Shown here: piece by piece, positions 48,623-59,146 of the stretch
How the letters are laid out: every line of letters starts with the position of its first letter
Position numbering within the stretch: position 1 is the stretch's first letter
Source: Sympetrum striolatum
Taxonomy: Eukaryota > Arthropoda > Insecta > Odonata > Libellulidae
Assembly: GCA_947579665.1 (NCBI GenBank)
Contig: OX388348.1
Location: 17,298,001-17,362,000, forward strand
Reading direction: 5' to 3'
DNA length: 64,000 nucleotides
Translations under genes and position numbers: made by a program
The notes under the pieces: generated by a model
What the model saw: only the letters and a program-made list of their open reading frames with translations
Told to the model about the DNA's origin: nothing
Databases searched by the model: none

Positions 48623-48982
48623 GTTACACCCCAAACGTGTAATTGCCCAATTCATGAAATGGGCAACCTTTTTGCCCAATTCATGAAATGGGCAACTTTT
48701 GCCCATTTCGTGAATTGGTCAATTACACGTTTGGGGGGACAGGAACCCTACCTACCCTACTCAACCCATCGGCGCCGCGCATATTTAATTAATTAATTAA
48801 TCTCCGCTACAAATCGTGAAATATGCGCGACGCCGATGGGTTGAGTAGGGTAGGTAGGGTTCCTGTTATCCCAAACGTGTAATTGCCCAATTCGTGAAAT
48901 GGGCAATTTTTGCCCATTTCATGAATTGGGCAACGCGCCTGCCCATTTCATGAAATGGGCAATTACACGTTTGGGGTGTAAC
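48623..48982. mobile_element. 360-bp foldback MITE
   Basis: Ends GTTACACCCCAAACGTGTAA and its exact inverse. Nested palindromes of the TTGCCCATTTCATGAAATGGGCAA type lie in both arms, and an inner pair of about 45-bp arms (AGGAACCCTACCTACCCTAC... and inverse) surrounds a (TTAA)n centre. Nearly the whole element is self-complementary. Inserted in a TATATAT tract that supplies a TA/AT target duplication. No coding capacity. Confidence 0.85.
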
Positions 48983-48984
48983 AT

Positions 48985-49055
48985 ATATATAGGTATATCC
49001 GGAGAAGCGTCTATATATAATAGATATAGACGCTTCTCCGGATATACCTATATAT
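48985..49055. repeat. 32-bp perfect inverted repeat, 7-nt loop
   Basis: Arms 48985-49016 and 49024-49055 are perfectly complementary; the core word is CCGGAGAAGCGTCTATAT. Directly abuts the foldback element. Single arms of the same word (GATGCTTCTCCGGATTCATT) occur at most junctions between array units. Confidence 0.85.
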
Positions 49056-49121
49056 CTATTATATATAGATGCTTCTCCGGATTCATTCATATATATACCT
49101 ATATAGATAGATAGATAGATA

Positions 49122-50212
49122 GGATACAAATTCATAGCCTAAACTACAAGCGTCATTGATCTGAAATTTTTATGACATATTGGCCATAACGTGAAACCCC
49201 CAGGAAAAAAGAGACTTTGATCCTCTGTGTCATAGGTTCGATTCCAGAGGGCCCCAAAGTCCCGATTTTTCCCGTTTGAATGCATTGCCGTGATTTCCGG
49301 GAATTAAAAAAAAATACTTTCCCGATAGGTAGAGAAGTAAAACTCAAGGTGCCTATATTTATGGTCTTGGACTTTCGAAAACATCAATCACTTTTACAAA
49401 AGTTATCCTGGGTTCGATGCTAGGACGATGCAAAGATCTGCCCTTTAAAATACATGGGAGCCGTTTTTCATTATTTTTTTAGATGCACTTATCGAAATGA
49501 TAGGATGTTCGTGCTTGGCTGGAAGATATATAGTAAGTATTGGTTTAAGAAAAAAATTTTCATAAGACCGTACTATTCCTGGGTTCGAAGCCAGAGCACA
49601 ATAACGTTTCTCTCATAAGGAATATAAAGGAAAAGTAGGACGTCATTTGAGGCAGTTGTAACCAATATTTCTGCTTGAATTTGCATACGCGGTTAGAGAT
49701 GGTGTTTTTCTGTTGTGCTGCATAGAAAGTATTGCCTGAAAGACCCGGGTTCGATGCCGGGCGGTAAAAATATCCCCCATATATAATACTATGGGGTATC
49801 TTTTCATAATTTTTTTATGCATTTATCGATATGTAAGGGAGCTCTTGCTTAGATGGAAGATATATATTAACACTTTGTTTAAGAAAAAAAATAGATAAGA
49901 CCATGCTGTTCCTGGGTTCGATGCCAGAGCACATTATAATTTCTCAAATAAGGAGTGTATGTGAATAGTAGGACGTCGTTTGAGGTAGTTGCACCTAATA
50001 GTTTTGCTTGAATTTTCACACATAGTTTGATATGGTAATCTTCCATTTTGCTGCATGGTAAGTACACCAGGAAGACCGGGGTTCGCTGCCAGGCGATTAA
50101 ATTGCAGCGAATTCTACGAATATTTTGAATTTTTTTTTCTTTTGATGTCCGTCCCGATATGAAATTAGTGTTGTCGATCTGCTTGCAGTATGCAAGCAAC
50201 ATTTTACTCGTA
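49122..50212 (+). repeat. Box-B unit, subfamily B, 6 modules
   Basis: 1091 bp, from GGATACAAATTCATAGCC to the GCTTGCA/TGCAAGC hairpin and ACATTTTACTCGTA. GGTTCGA motifs at about 49233, 49411, 49580, 49749, 49916 and 50090 (the last decayed to GGTTCGCTGCC). Modules 3-6 differ from the other full units and resemble those at 12403-13180 and 58276-58780. Confidence 0.8.
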
Positions 50213-50287
50213 TCCATATATATATATCTATTAAATAGATGCTTCTCCGGATTCATTCAAGGATATAGATAGATAGATAGATAGATA

Positions 50288-51360
50288 GGATACTAATTCA
50301 CAGGCTAAACCACCCGTGTAATAGACTTGAAATTTTTAGGACGTATTGGCCATAACGTGTAACCGCCAGAAAAAATGCGATTTTGACCCTCAGTGTCATT
50401 GGTTCGATTCCAGAAGGCCCCAAAGTCCCGATTTTCTCCATAAGGATACATGGTGAAGATGTTCGAAAATTTTTTTGAGGCACTTACCGGAAAGGTAGAG
50501 TTGAAATTCGAGAGATCGCTAGATGCCATGGATATCTAACGAAAATCAAAAAGATATCTTCGAATATTTTCCATGGTTCGATGCTAGGTCGGGGCAAAAA
50601 TCGGCCGTTTAAATTGCATTGTGGCGATACTTAAGATTTTTTTTACCCTTTCCCGATGGCTTAGAAACTTGAAATTCAGCATGGAGTTAGATATCATAAA
50701 TATATTTCATAATCAAATTTTACATGTTCGCTAATGGTCCTTGGTTCGATCCCAGAGGGCCATTTAAATTCCTCAATGCATTTCTTACGGAGATAACGGA
50801 AACAAATTTTAGGTACTTCCCGGCACGATATCGACTTCAAACTTTGCATAATGAAAGATCAAGTCTATACAAATTTAAGTGTGCATTCAATGCTATCAAT
50901 AAGTCCTGGGTTCGACACCAGGCGTCTCTACAATCAGTAACTGATCCGTATTTCAATAATTATTTTGAACCCTTTCCCAACAAAATAGAAACTTGAAATT
51001 CAGCAAGTAGATAGAAATCATAGATATATTACAAAATCATGTTTTAGATTTCCCAGATCGTCCTTGGTTCGAATCCAGAGAGCCATTTACATTCGTGAAA
51101 ATTAGAACGTCTTTTTAGGCAGTTGTAGGCAAATTTCTGCTTGAATTTTCACACATAGTTAGAGATGGTGATCTTCTATTCTGCTGCATAGTATGTTTAC
51201 CAGTAAGACCCGGGTTCGATGCCAGACGATGAAATGTCAACAAATTTTAAGAAAAATTTCAATCCTTTTTTTTTCTTTTGAGGACCGTCCTGATATGATG
51301 CCGATATGAAATTAGTAATGCCGATCTGCTTGCAGTATGCAAGCTACATTTTACTCGTAT
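50288..51360 (+). repeat. Box-B unit, subfamily A, 6 modules
   Basis: Motifs at about 50402, 50577, 50744, 50919, 51066 and 51212 with the position-specific flanks of subfamily A (TTCCAGAAGG, TGCTAGG, TCCCAGAGGG, ACACCAGG, ATCCAGAGAG, TGCCAGACG). Preceded by (GATA)n, followed by (TA)n. Confidence 0.8.
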
Positions 51361-51562
51361 ATATATATATATACATTCATAGGGGATCAAAATTCCTGCC
51401 ATGTTCCAGAAGTGCCACTGACTTGTATATATATATAGGTATATCCGGAGAAGCGTCTATCTATTATATATAGATGCTTCTCCGGATTCATTCATATATC
51501 ATATCTATTATATATAGATGCTTCTCCGGATTCATTCATATATATACCTATATAGATAGATA

Positions 51563-52638
51563 GGATACAAATTCACAGCCTAAACTAGAAGCGTTATTGA
51601 TCTGAAATTTTTACGACGTATTGGCCATAACGTGTAACCTCCAGGAAAAAGCCGATTTTGAACATCGGTGTCATTGGTTCGATTCCAGAAGGCCCCAAAG
51701 TCGCGATTTTCCCCATAAGAATACATGGCGGTGATTTTCGAAAATTTTTTTGAGGCACTTCCCGGAAAAGGAGAGATTTGAAATTTAAGGGATCGCTAGA
51801 TGCCGTGCATATCTAAAGGAAACCATAAAGACGTCTACGAATATTATCCTTGGTTCGATGCTAGGTCGGGGCAAAAATCGGCCGTTTAAAATGCATTGTG
51901 GCGATTTTTAAGATTTTTTTTGGACCCTTTTCCGATGGCATAGAAACTCGAAATTTGGTATGAGGTTAGACACCATAAAAAAATATCATAATAAAATTTT
52001 ACATATTCGCTGATGGTCCTTGGTTCGATCCAAGAGGGACATTTAAATTCCTCAATGCATTTCTTACGGAGATAACGGAAACAAATTTTAGGTACTTCCA
52101 GGCACGATATCGACTTCAAACTTTGCATATAGAAAGATCAACTCCATACAAATCAAACAGTGCATTCACAGCTATCAAAGTGTCCTGGGTTCGACACCAG
52201 GTGTCTCTGCAATCAGAAGTTGATCCGATTTTTAGGAATTATTTTGAAACCTTTGCCAATAATATAGAAACATCAAATTCGGCATATAGATAGATATCAT
52301 AAATAACTTTCAGAAACATTTTTTAGATTTCCAAGATCGTCCTTGGTTCGAATCCAGAGAGCCGTTTAAATTCGTGAAAATTAGAACGTCTTTTGAGGCA
52401 GTTGTAGCCCATATTTCTGCTTGAATTTTCACACATCGTTAGAGATGGTGATGTTCTATTGTGCTGCATAGTATGTTCACAGTAAAGACCCGGGTTCCAT
52501 GCCAGACGATGGAATTTAGGCAAATTTTAAGAAAAATTTCAATCCATTTTTTTCTTTTGATGGCCGTCCGGATATGATGCCGACATGAAAATAGTGTTGT
52601 CGATCTGCTTGCAGTATGCAAGCAACATTTTACTCGTA
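51563..52638 (+). repeat. Box-B unit, subfamily A, 6 modules
   Basis: Motifs at about 51677, 51852, 52023, 52189, 52347 and 52497 (the last decayed to GGTTCCATGCC). Just upstream (51382-51424) lies a short stranded GGGGATCAAAATT end from another copy, so units have been broken and rejoined here. Confidence 0.8.
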
Positions 52639-52668
52639 TTCATATATATATATATATATATAGAGAGA

Positions 52669-53745
52669 GGATACAAAGTCACAGGCTAAACCACTTGCGT
52701 CAATGGCTTGAAATTTTTACGACATATTGGCCATAACGTATTACCTCCAGAAAAATTGCGATTTTGAACCTCGATGTCATGGGTTCGATTCCAGAGGACC
52801 TCAAAGTCCCAATTTTTCCCGTTTAAATGCATTGCTTTGATTTTCGGGAATTAAAAAAAAATACTTTGCGGATAGGTAGCGAATCAAAACTCAAGGAGCC
52901 TATAAATATGGTCATGATCTATCGAAAACATAAATGTGTTTTACGGAAAATATCCTGGGTTCGATGCTAGGTCGGGGCAAAAATCGGCCGTTTAAATTGC
53001 ATTGTGGCGATTTTTAAGATTTTTTTTGAACCCTTTCCCGATGGCATGGAAACTTGAAATTCGGCATGGAGTTGAAGATCAATAATTAATTTCAGGATCA
53101 AATTTTACATATTCGCTGATGGTCCTGGGTTCGATCCCAGAGGGCCATTTAAATTCCTCAATGCATTTCTTACGGAGATAACGGAAACAAATTATAGGTA
53201 CTTCCCGGCACGATAAAGACTTCAAACTTTGCACTAAGAAAGATTAAGTGTATACAAATCAAACTGTGCATTCCCAGTTGTCAATGTCTCCTGGGTTCGA
53301 CACCAGGCGTCTCTAACATCAGTAACTGATCCGATTTTCAATAATTATTTTGAACCCCTTTCCAACAATACAGAAACATGAAATTCGGCATGTAGATAGA
53401 GATCTTAAATAACTTTCAGAAACATTTTTTAGATTTCCAAGATCGTCCTTGGTTCGAATCCAGAGAGCCATTTAAATTCGCGAAAATGAGAATGTCTTTT
53501 GAGGCAGTTGTAGCCAATATTTCTGCTTGAATTTTCACACATAGTTAGAGATGGTGATGTTCTATTGTGCTGCATAGTAAGTTCAACAGTAAAGACCCGG
53601 GTTCGATGCCAGAAGATGGAATTTCAGTGAATTTTAAGAAAAATTTCAATCCAATTTTTTCTTTTGATGGCCGTCATGATATGATGCCGGCATGAAAATA
53701 GTGTTGTCGATCTGCTTGCAGTATGCAAGCAACATTTTACTCGTA
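52669..53745 (+). repeat. Box-B unit, 6 modules
   Basis: Motifs at about 52789, 52961, 53131, 53297, 53455 and 53602. Very similar to the next unit (53836-54914) over its whole length, including shared variants such as GGAGCCTATA and CAACAGTAAAGACC, so these two arose by recent duplication. Confidence 0.8.
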
Positions 53746-53793
53746 TATAATAGATATATAGATGCTTCTCCGGATTCATTCATATATCATATA

Positions 53794-53835
<42 letters not shown>

Positions 53836-53836
<1 letters not shown>

Positions 53837-54914
53837 GATACAAAGTCACAGGCTAAACCACTTGCGTCAATGGCTTGAAATTTTTACGACATATTGGCCA
53901 TAACGTATAACCTCCAGAAAAATTGCGATTTTGAACCTCGATGTCATGGGTTTGATTCCAGAGGGCCTCAAAGTCCCAATTTTTCCCGTTTAAATGCATT
54001 GCTTTGATTTTCGGGAATTAAAAAAAAATACTTTCCGGATAGGTATCGAAACAAAACTCAAGGAGCCTATATATATGGTCATGATCTATCGAAAACATAA
54101 ATGAGTTTTACGGAAAATATCCTGGGTTCGATGCTAGATCGGGGCAAAAATCGGCCGTTTAAATTGCATTGTGGCGATTTTTAAGATTTTTTTGGACCCT
54201 TTCCCGATGGCATGGAAACTTGAAATTCGGCATGGAGTTGGAGATCAATAATAAATTTCAGGATGGAATTTTACATATTCGCTGATGGTCCTTGGTTCGA
54301 TCCCAGAGGGCCATTTAAATTCCTCAATGCATTTCTTACGGAGATAACGGAAACAAATTATAGGTACTTCCCGGCACGATAAAGACTTCAAACTTTGGAC
54401 TAAGAAAGATTAAGTGTATACAAATCAAACTGTGCATTCCCAGCTGTCAATGTGTCCTGGGTTCGACACCAGGCGTCTCAAATATCAGTAACTGATCCGA
54501 TTTTCAATAATTATTTTGAACCCTTTCCCAACAATATAGAAACTTGAAATTCGGCATGTAGATAGAAATCATAAATTACTTTCAGAAACATTTTTTAGAT
54601 TTCCAAGATCGTCCTTGGTTCGAATCCAGAGAGCCATTTAAATTCGTGAAAATGAGAACGTCTTTTGAGGCAGTTGTAGCCCATATTTCTGCTTGAATTT
54701 TCACACATAGTTAGAGATGGCGATGTTCTATTGTGCTGCATAGTAAGTTCAACAGTAAAGACCCGGGTTCGATGCCAGACGATGGAATTTCAGTGAATTT
54801 TAAGAAAAATTTCAATCCTTTATTTTTTTCTTATGAGGACCGCCCCGATATGATGCCGACATGAAAATAGTGTTGTCGATCTGCTTGCATTACGCAAGCA
54901 ACATTTTACTCGTA
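53836..54914 (+). repeat. Box-B unit, 6 modules
   Basis: Close sister of 52669-53745. First motif decayed to GGTTTGATTCC (53949). The others are at about 54126, 54295, 54461, 54618 and 54769. The hairpin is altered to TGCATTACGCAAGCA. Confidence 0.8.
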
Positions 54915-54968
54915 ATAGATATAGATGCTTCTCCGGATTCATTCATATATCATATATATATATAGAGA

Positions 54969-56045
54969 GGATACAAATTCACAGCCTAAACCACAAGGGT
55001 CATTGAATTGAAATTTTTACGACATATTGGCCATAACGTGTAACCGCCAGAAAAATTGTGATTTTGATCCTCATTGTCATGGGTTCGATTCCAGAGGGCC
55101 CCAAAGTCCCGATTTTTCCCGTTTAAATGCATTGCTTTGATTTTCGGGAATTTTTAAAAAATACTTGCCGGATAGGTAGGGACTCAAAACTCAAGGAGCC
55201 GATATATATGGTCATGATCTATCGAAAACATAAATGAGTTTTACAAAAAATATACTGGGTTCGATGCTAGGTCGAGGCAAAAATCGGCCGTTTAAAATGC
55301 ATTGTGGCGATTTTTAAGATTTTTTTTGGACCCTTTCCCGATGGCATGGAAACTTGAAACTCGGCACGTAAATACATAAAATGAATATATTTCATAATCA
55401 AATTTTAGATGTTCGCTGATGATCCTTGGTTCGATCCCAGAGGGCCATTTGCACTTCTCAATGCATTTCTTACGGAGATAACGGTAACAAAATTAAGGTA
55501 CTTCCCGGCATGCTATCGACTTCAAACTTCGCATGATAAAAAAGCCAGCCCTTACAAATCAAACTTTGCATTCTCAGATTACAATATTTCCTGGGTTCGA
55601 CACCAGGTGTCTCTGCAATCAGAAATTGATCCGATATTTAGGAATTATTTTGAAACCTTTCCCAATAATATAGAAACTTGAAATTCGGTATATATATAGA
55701 TATCATGTATAGGTTTCAGAAACAAATTTTAGATTTCCAAGATCGTCCTTGGTTCGAATCAAGAGAGCCATTTACATTCGTGAAAATTAGAACGTCTTTT
55801 GAGGCAGTTGTAGCCAATATTTCTGCTTGAATTTTCACACATAGTTAGAGATGGTTATCTTTTGTTGCGCTGCATAGTAATTTCACCAGGAAGACCCTGG
55901 TTCGATGCCAGACGATGAAATTTCAGCGAATTTTAAGAAAAATTTGATTCCTTTACTTTTCTTTTGAGGACCGTCCCGATATGATGCCGATATGAAATTA
56001 GTATTGCCGATATGCTTGCAGTATGCAAGCTACATTTTACTCGTA
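54969..56045 (+). repeat. Box-B unit, 6 modules
   Basis: Motifs at about 55083, 55260, 55430, 55596, 55752 and 55902. The hairpin is intact at the end. The next unit begins 11 bases later in the opposite orientation, giving a tail-to-tail inverted pair. Confidence 0.8.
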
Positions 56046-56055
56046 TATATATAGG

Positions 56056-57120
56056 TATGAGTAAAATGTTGCTTGCATACTGCAAGCAGATCGACAACAC
56101 TAATTTCATATCGGCATTATATCGGGACGGTCCTCAAAAGAAAAAAAAAAAGGATTTAATTTTTTCTTAAAATTCGCTGGAATTTCATCGTCTGGCATCG
56201 AACCCGGGTCTTTTTGGTGAAATTTCTATGCAGCACATAAGAAGATCATCTTCTCTAAATACGTGTGAAAATTCAAGCAGAAATATTGGCTGCAACTGCC
56301 TCAAACGAAGACCTACTTTTCACGAATGTTAATAGCTCTCTGGATTCGAACCAAGGACGATCTAGGAAAAATAAAATATGTTTTCGAAATGTATCTATAA
56401 GTTCTATATATATGCCGAATTTCAAGTTTTAATATTATTGGGAAGGGGTTCAAAATAATTCTTAAAAATCGGATCAGTAACTGATTGTAGAGACGCCTGG
56501 TGTCGAAACCTGGACGTATTGGAAGCTGTGAATGCACAAAATGACTTGCTAGGACTTCATCTAATTTCATACGTAGTTTGAAGTGGATATCATACCGGGA
56601 AGTACCTAAAATGTATTTCCGTTATCCCCATAAGAAATGCATTGTGGAGTGCGAATGGCCCTCTGGGATCGAACCAAGGACCATCAGCGAATATGTAAAA
56701 TTTGATTATGAAATATATTTATGATTTCTAACCCCATGCCAAATTTCAAGTTTCCATGCATTCGGGAAGGGGTCCAAAATAAATCTTAAAAATCGCCACA
56801 ATGCATTTTAAACGGCCGATTTTTGCCCCGACCTAGCATCGAACCCAGGATATTCTCCGTAAAACTCGTTTATGTTTTCGGTAGATAATGTTCATATATA
56901 TAGGCTCCTTGAGTTTTGATTCTCTACCTATCCGGGAAGTATTTTTTTTTAATTCCCGAAAATCAAAGCAATGCATTTAAACGGAAAAAATCGGGACTTT
57001 GGGGCCCTCTGGAATCGAACCCATGACACTGAGGTTCAAAATCGCAATTTTTCTGGAGGTTATACGTTATGGCCAATATGTCGTAAAAATTTCAGCTCAA
57101 TCACTCTTGTGGTTTAGGCA
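56056..57120 (-). repeat. Box-B unit, 6 modules
   Basis: Starts at the hairpin end (TATGAGTAAAATGTTGC) and ends in CTTGTGGTTTAGGCA, the complement of the GGATAC..TAAACCACAAG end. Motifs at about 56200, 56347, 56504 (decayed), 56678, 56838 and 57017. With 54969-56045 it could form a cruciform about 1 kb per arm. Confidence 0.8.
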
Positions 57121-57257
57121 GTGAGAGAATGTGAAGGCTGTGAAGTGCAGAAATGCGTGCTGAAATTTTTCGCCGAATTAACTCCCGCGCAATATTCGCT
57201 CAGCGTTTCATCAAACGCATTAAACGCCAGAGCTAAACTTCCAATTGCTCGCAGGAG

Positions 57258-57598
57258 CCGCGGGAAAATAGAGCGCGGTAAAACTAGAAGGCGGGAAAAC
57301 TAGAGGCGGGAAAACCGGAGGCGGGAAAACTAGAAGGCGGGAAAACTAGAGGCGGGAAAGCTAGAAGGCGGGAAAACTAGAGGCGGGAAAACTAAAAGGC
57401 GGGAAAACTAGAAGGCGGGAAAACTAGAGGCGGGAAAACTAGAGGCGGTAAAACTAGAAGGCGGGAAAACTAGAGGCGGGAAAACTAGAGGCGGGAAAAC
57501 TAGAAGGCGGGAAAACTAGAAGGCGGGAAAACTAGAAGGCGGGAAAACTAGAGGCGGGAAAACTAGAGGCGGGAAAACTAGAAGGCGGGAAAAATAGA
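57258..57598 (+). repeat. GGCGGGAAAACTAGA minisatellite
   Basis: Alternating 15- and 16-bp units, about 22 in 340 bp. Nineteen contain exact GGCGGGAAA, one has GGCGGTAAA, and two degenerate units lead in. GCGGGAAA is the complement of TTTCCCGC, a perfect E2F consensus (TTTSSCGC). Very low divergence between units implies recent expansion. It replaces the first half of the box-B unit that resumes at 57597. Confidence 0.9.
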
Positions 57599-58204
57599 TG
57601 CATTTCTTATGAAGATAACAGAAACAAATTTTAATTACTTTCCGGCATGATATCGACTTCAAACTTTGCATCATATAAAATCAAGTCTTAATAAATCTTT
57701 CGGTCTATTCACAACTAACAATAAGTCCTGGGTTCAGGGGTCTCTAAAATTAATAATTGTTACGATGTTTAAGAATTTTTTGAACCTCTTCCCGATAATA
57801 TAAAAACTGAAAACTTGTCATATAAATAAATATCATAGATACATTTCAAATACGTGTTTTAAGATTCCTTTATCGTCCTTGGTTCGATTCCAGAAAGCCA
57901 TTTACATTGCCCTATGCATTTCAGACGGGGATAATGGAGTCTTATTTCAGGACCTTCCCGGTATGATATGGACTTAGAACTTAGCATTTACGAAGATCAG
58001 GTCCTATCAAGTTATAATAGCCCTTTTGCATCCGCTAATAAGTCCTGGGTTCGACACCAGGCTTCTAAAAAATTAGAAATTGCTAAGATTTAAAAAAATA
58101 TTTTAATCTCTTCCCAATGACATTGAAACTCAAAATGTGCAATGTGAATGAAGATTATAAATACATTTCATATTCTTGCAATATGCAAGCAACTTTCACT
58201 CGTA
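57597..58204 (+). repeat. Box-B unit, 5'-truncated
   Basis: Resumes mid-module (GATGCATTTCTTATGAAGATAAC). Motifs at about 57732 (decayed), 57883 and 58050, then the hairpin TTGCAATATGCAAGC and TTTCACTCGTATA. More diverged than the inner units, suggesting older edges. Confidence 0.7.
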
Positions 58205-58221
58205 TATAGATACCCAGATAA

Positions 58222-58780
58222 GATACTAATTCACAGGCTAAACCACAAACGTCAATGATATGAAATTTTTACAGCGTATTATTTGTGAAAATTCAAGCAG
58301 ACATATTGGCTGCAACTGCCTAAAACGACGTTCTTTTTTTCACATATATTCCTTATGTGAGAAATATTAATGTGCTCTGGCATCGAGACCAGGAAGTCTA
58401 TGGTTTTATTAAAATTGTTTTCTTAAACCGTGACTTAATATACATCTTCCAGGTAAGAGAGAACTTCCTATCGTTTCAATAAATGCACCAAAAAATATTA
58501 AAAATTACCCCATATATTTTTAACTGGAGATGTTTGCATCGTCCTCGCATCGAACCCAGGACATTTTATATAAAAGCAATTTATGGTTTCGATAGATAAT
58601 GTCCATATCTGTGAGCTCCTTGAATTTTGATTCTCTACATATCCGGGAGGTATTTTTTAGAAATTTCCGAACATCATTTAAATGGAAAAAATCGGGATAT
58701 TGTAACCTTCTGGCATCGAACCCATGACACTGACGTTCAAAGTCAATTTTTTTTCTGGGGGTTTCACGTTAAGGCCTATT
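58222..58780. repeat. Chimeric box-B unit (plus end joined to minus body)
   Basis: 58222-58275 is the plus-orientation GATACTAATTCACAGGC start. At 58276 it switches to minus-orientation modules (TCGAGACC, TCGAACC, TCGAACC at about 58384, 58551 and 58718) of subfamily B, ending TTTCACGTTAAGGCC. The switch marks an internal rearrangement. Confidence 0.7.
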
Positions 58781-59146
58781 AGAATATATTTCTGTTATTT
58801 GAGTTTAATTATCGTTTCCGAGGACCATTTTTCCCTTTCAGAAAATGTCTACGAGAAGGTAGTGCTGCTTATCCTAATGTGATCATCGAATATATTTTAT
58901 AATCTTTAAATCATTTTTGTCATCATCGAAGAAAGTGTTCATTAAAAGAATATGAGATTAAATGTTTAGGTGACATTGTAGACTTAATTATAATTTTATT
59001 TGCTTTGATAATTGGTTTGGAAAATATTATAGCCTGGAATCAGCCATCCACCTAAAATTATGAGGCAAGTGTTACGATCAAGACTGTACCAAGAGTAATT
59101 ATTAATTGGGATTTCCCCGTTGAGAATCAACGGGCACTTCTGCTAG

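Larger units (their letters stand above)
45436..59146 (+). mobile_element. Helitron 2, ~13.7 kb, filled with box-B array
   Basis: Begins TCTATTATATAAAAC immediately after the CTAG of Helitron 1, with a (GT)n-rich 5' end and CTCGAGAACCGAG. Ends with hairpin CCCGTTG, AGAAT, CAACGGG (59116-59134), CACTTCTG, CTAG (59143-59146), T. The 5' 400 bp and the last 350 bp align with Helitron 1. Between them lies the array of about 1.08-kb units, a foldback element and an E2F-motif minisatellite. No Rep/helicase ORF is seen, so size comes from repeats, not genes. An alternative reading is one composite element from 42376 to 59146. Confidence 0.65.

Noticed and set aside
57258..57598. CRISPR array
   Set aside because: The units are contiguous 15/16-mers without variable spacers, in animal DNA; it is a minisatellite.
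46402..58780. Box-B motifs read as a cluster of tRNA genes
   Set aside because: No acceptor stems, D-arms or box A at the right spacing; the motif recurs once per 170-bp module, too regular and too incomplete for tRNAs.
42376..59146. Autonomous Helitron with Rep/helicase
   Set aside because: No frame longer than about 125 codons and no Rep HUH or helicase motifs in any frame inspected; length comes from repeats.
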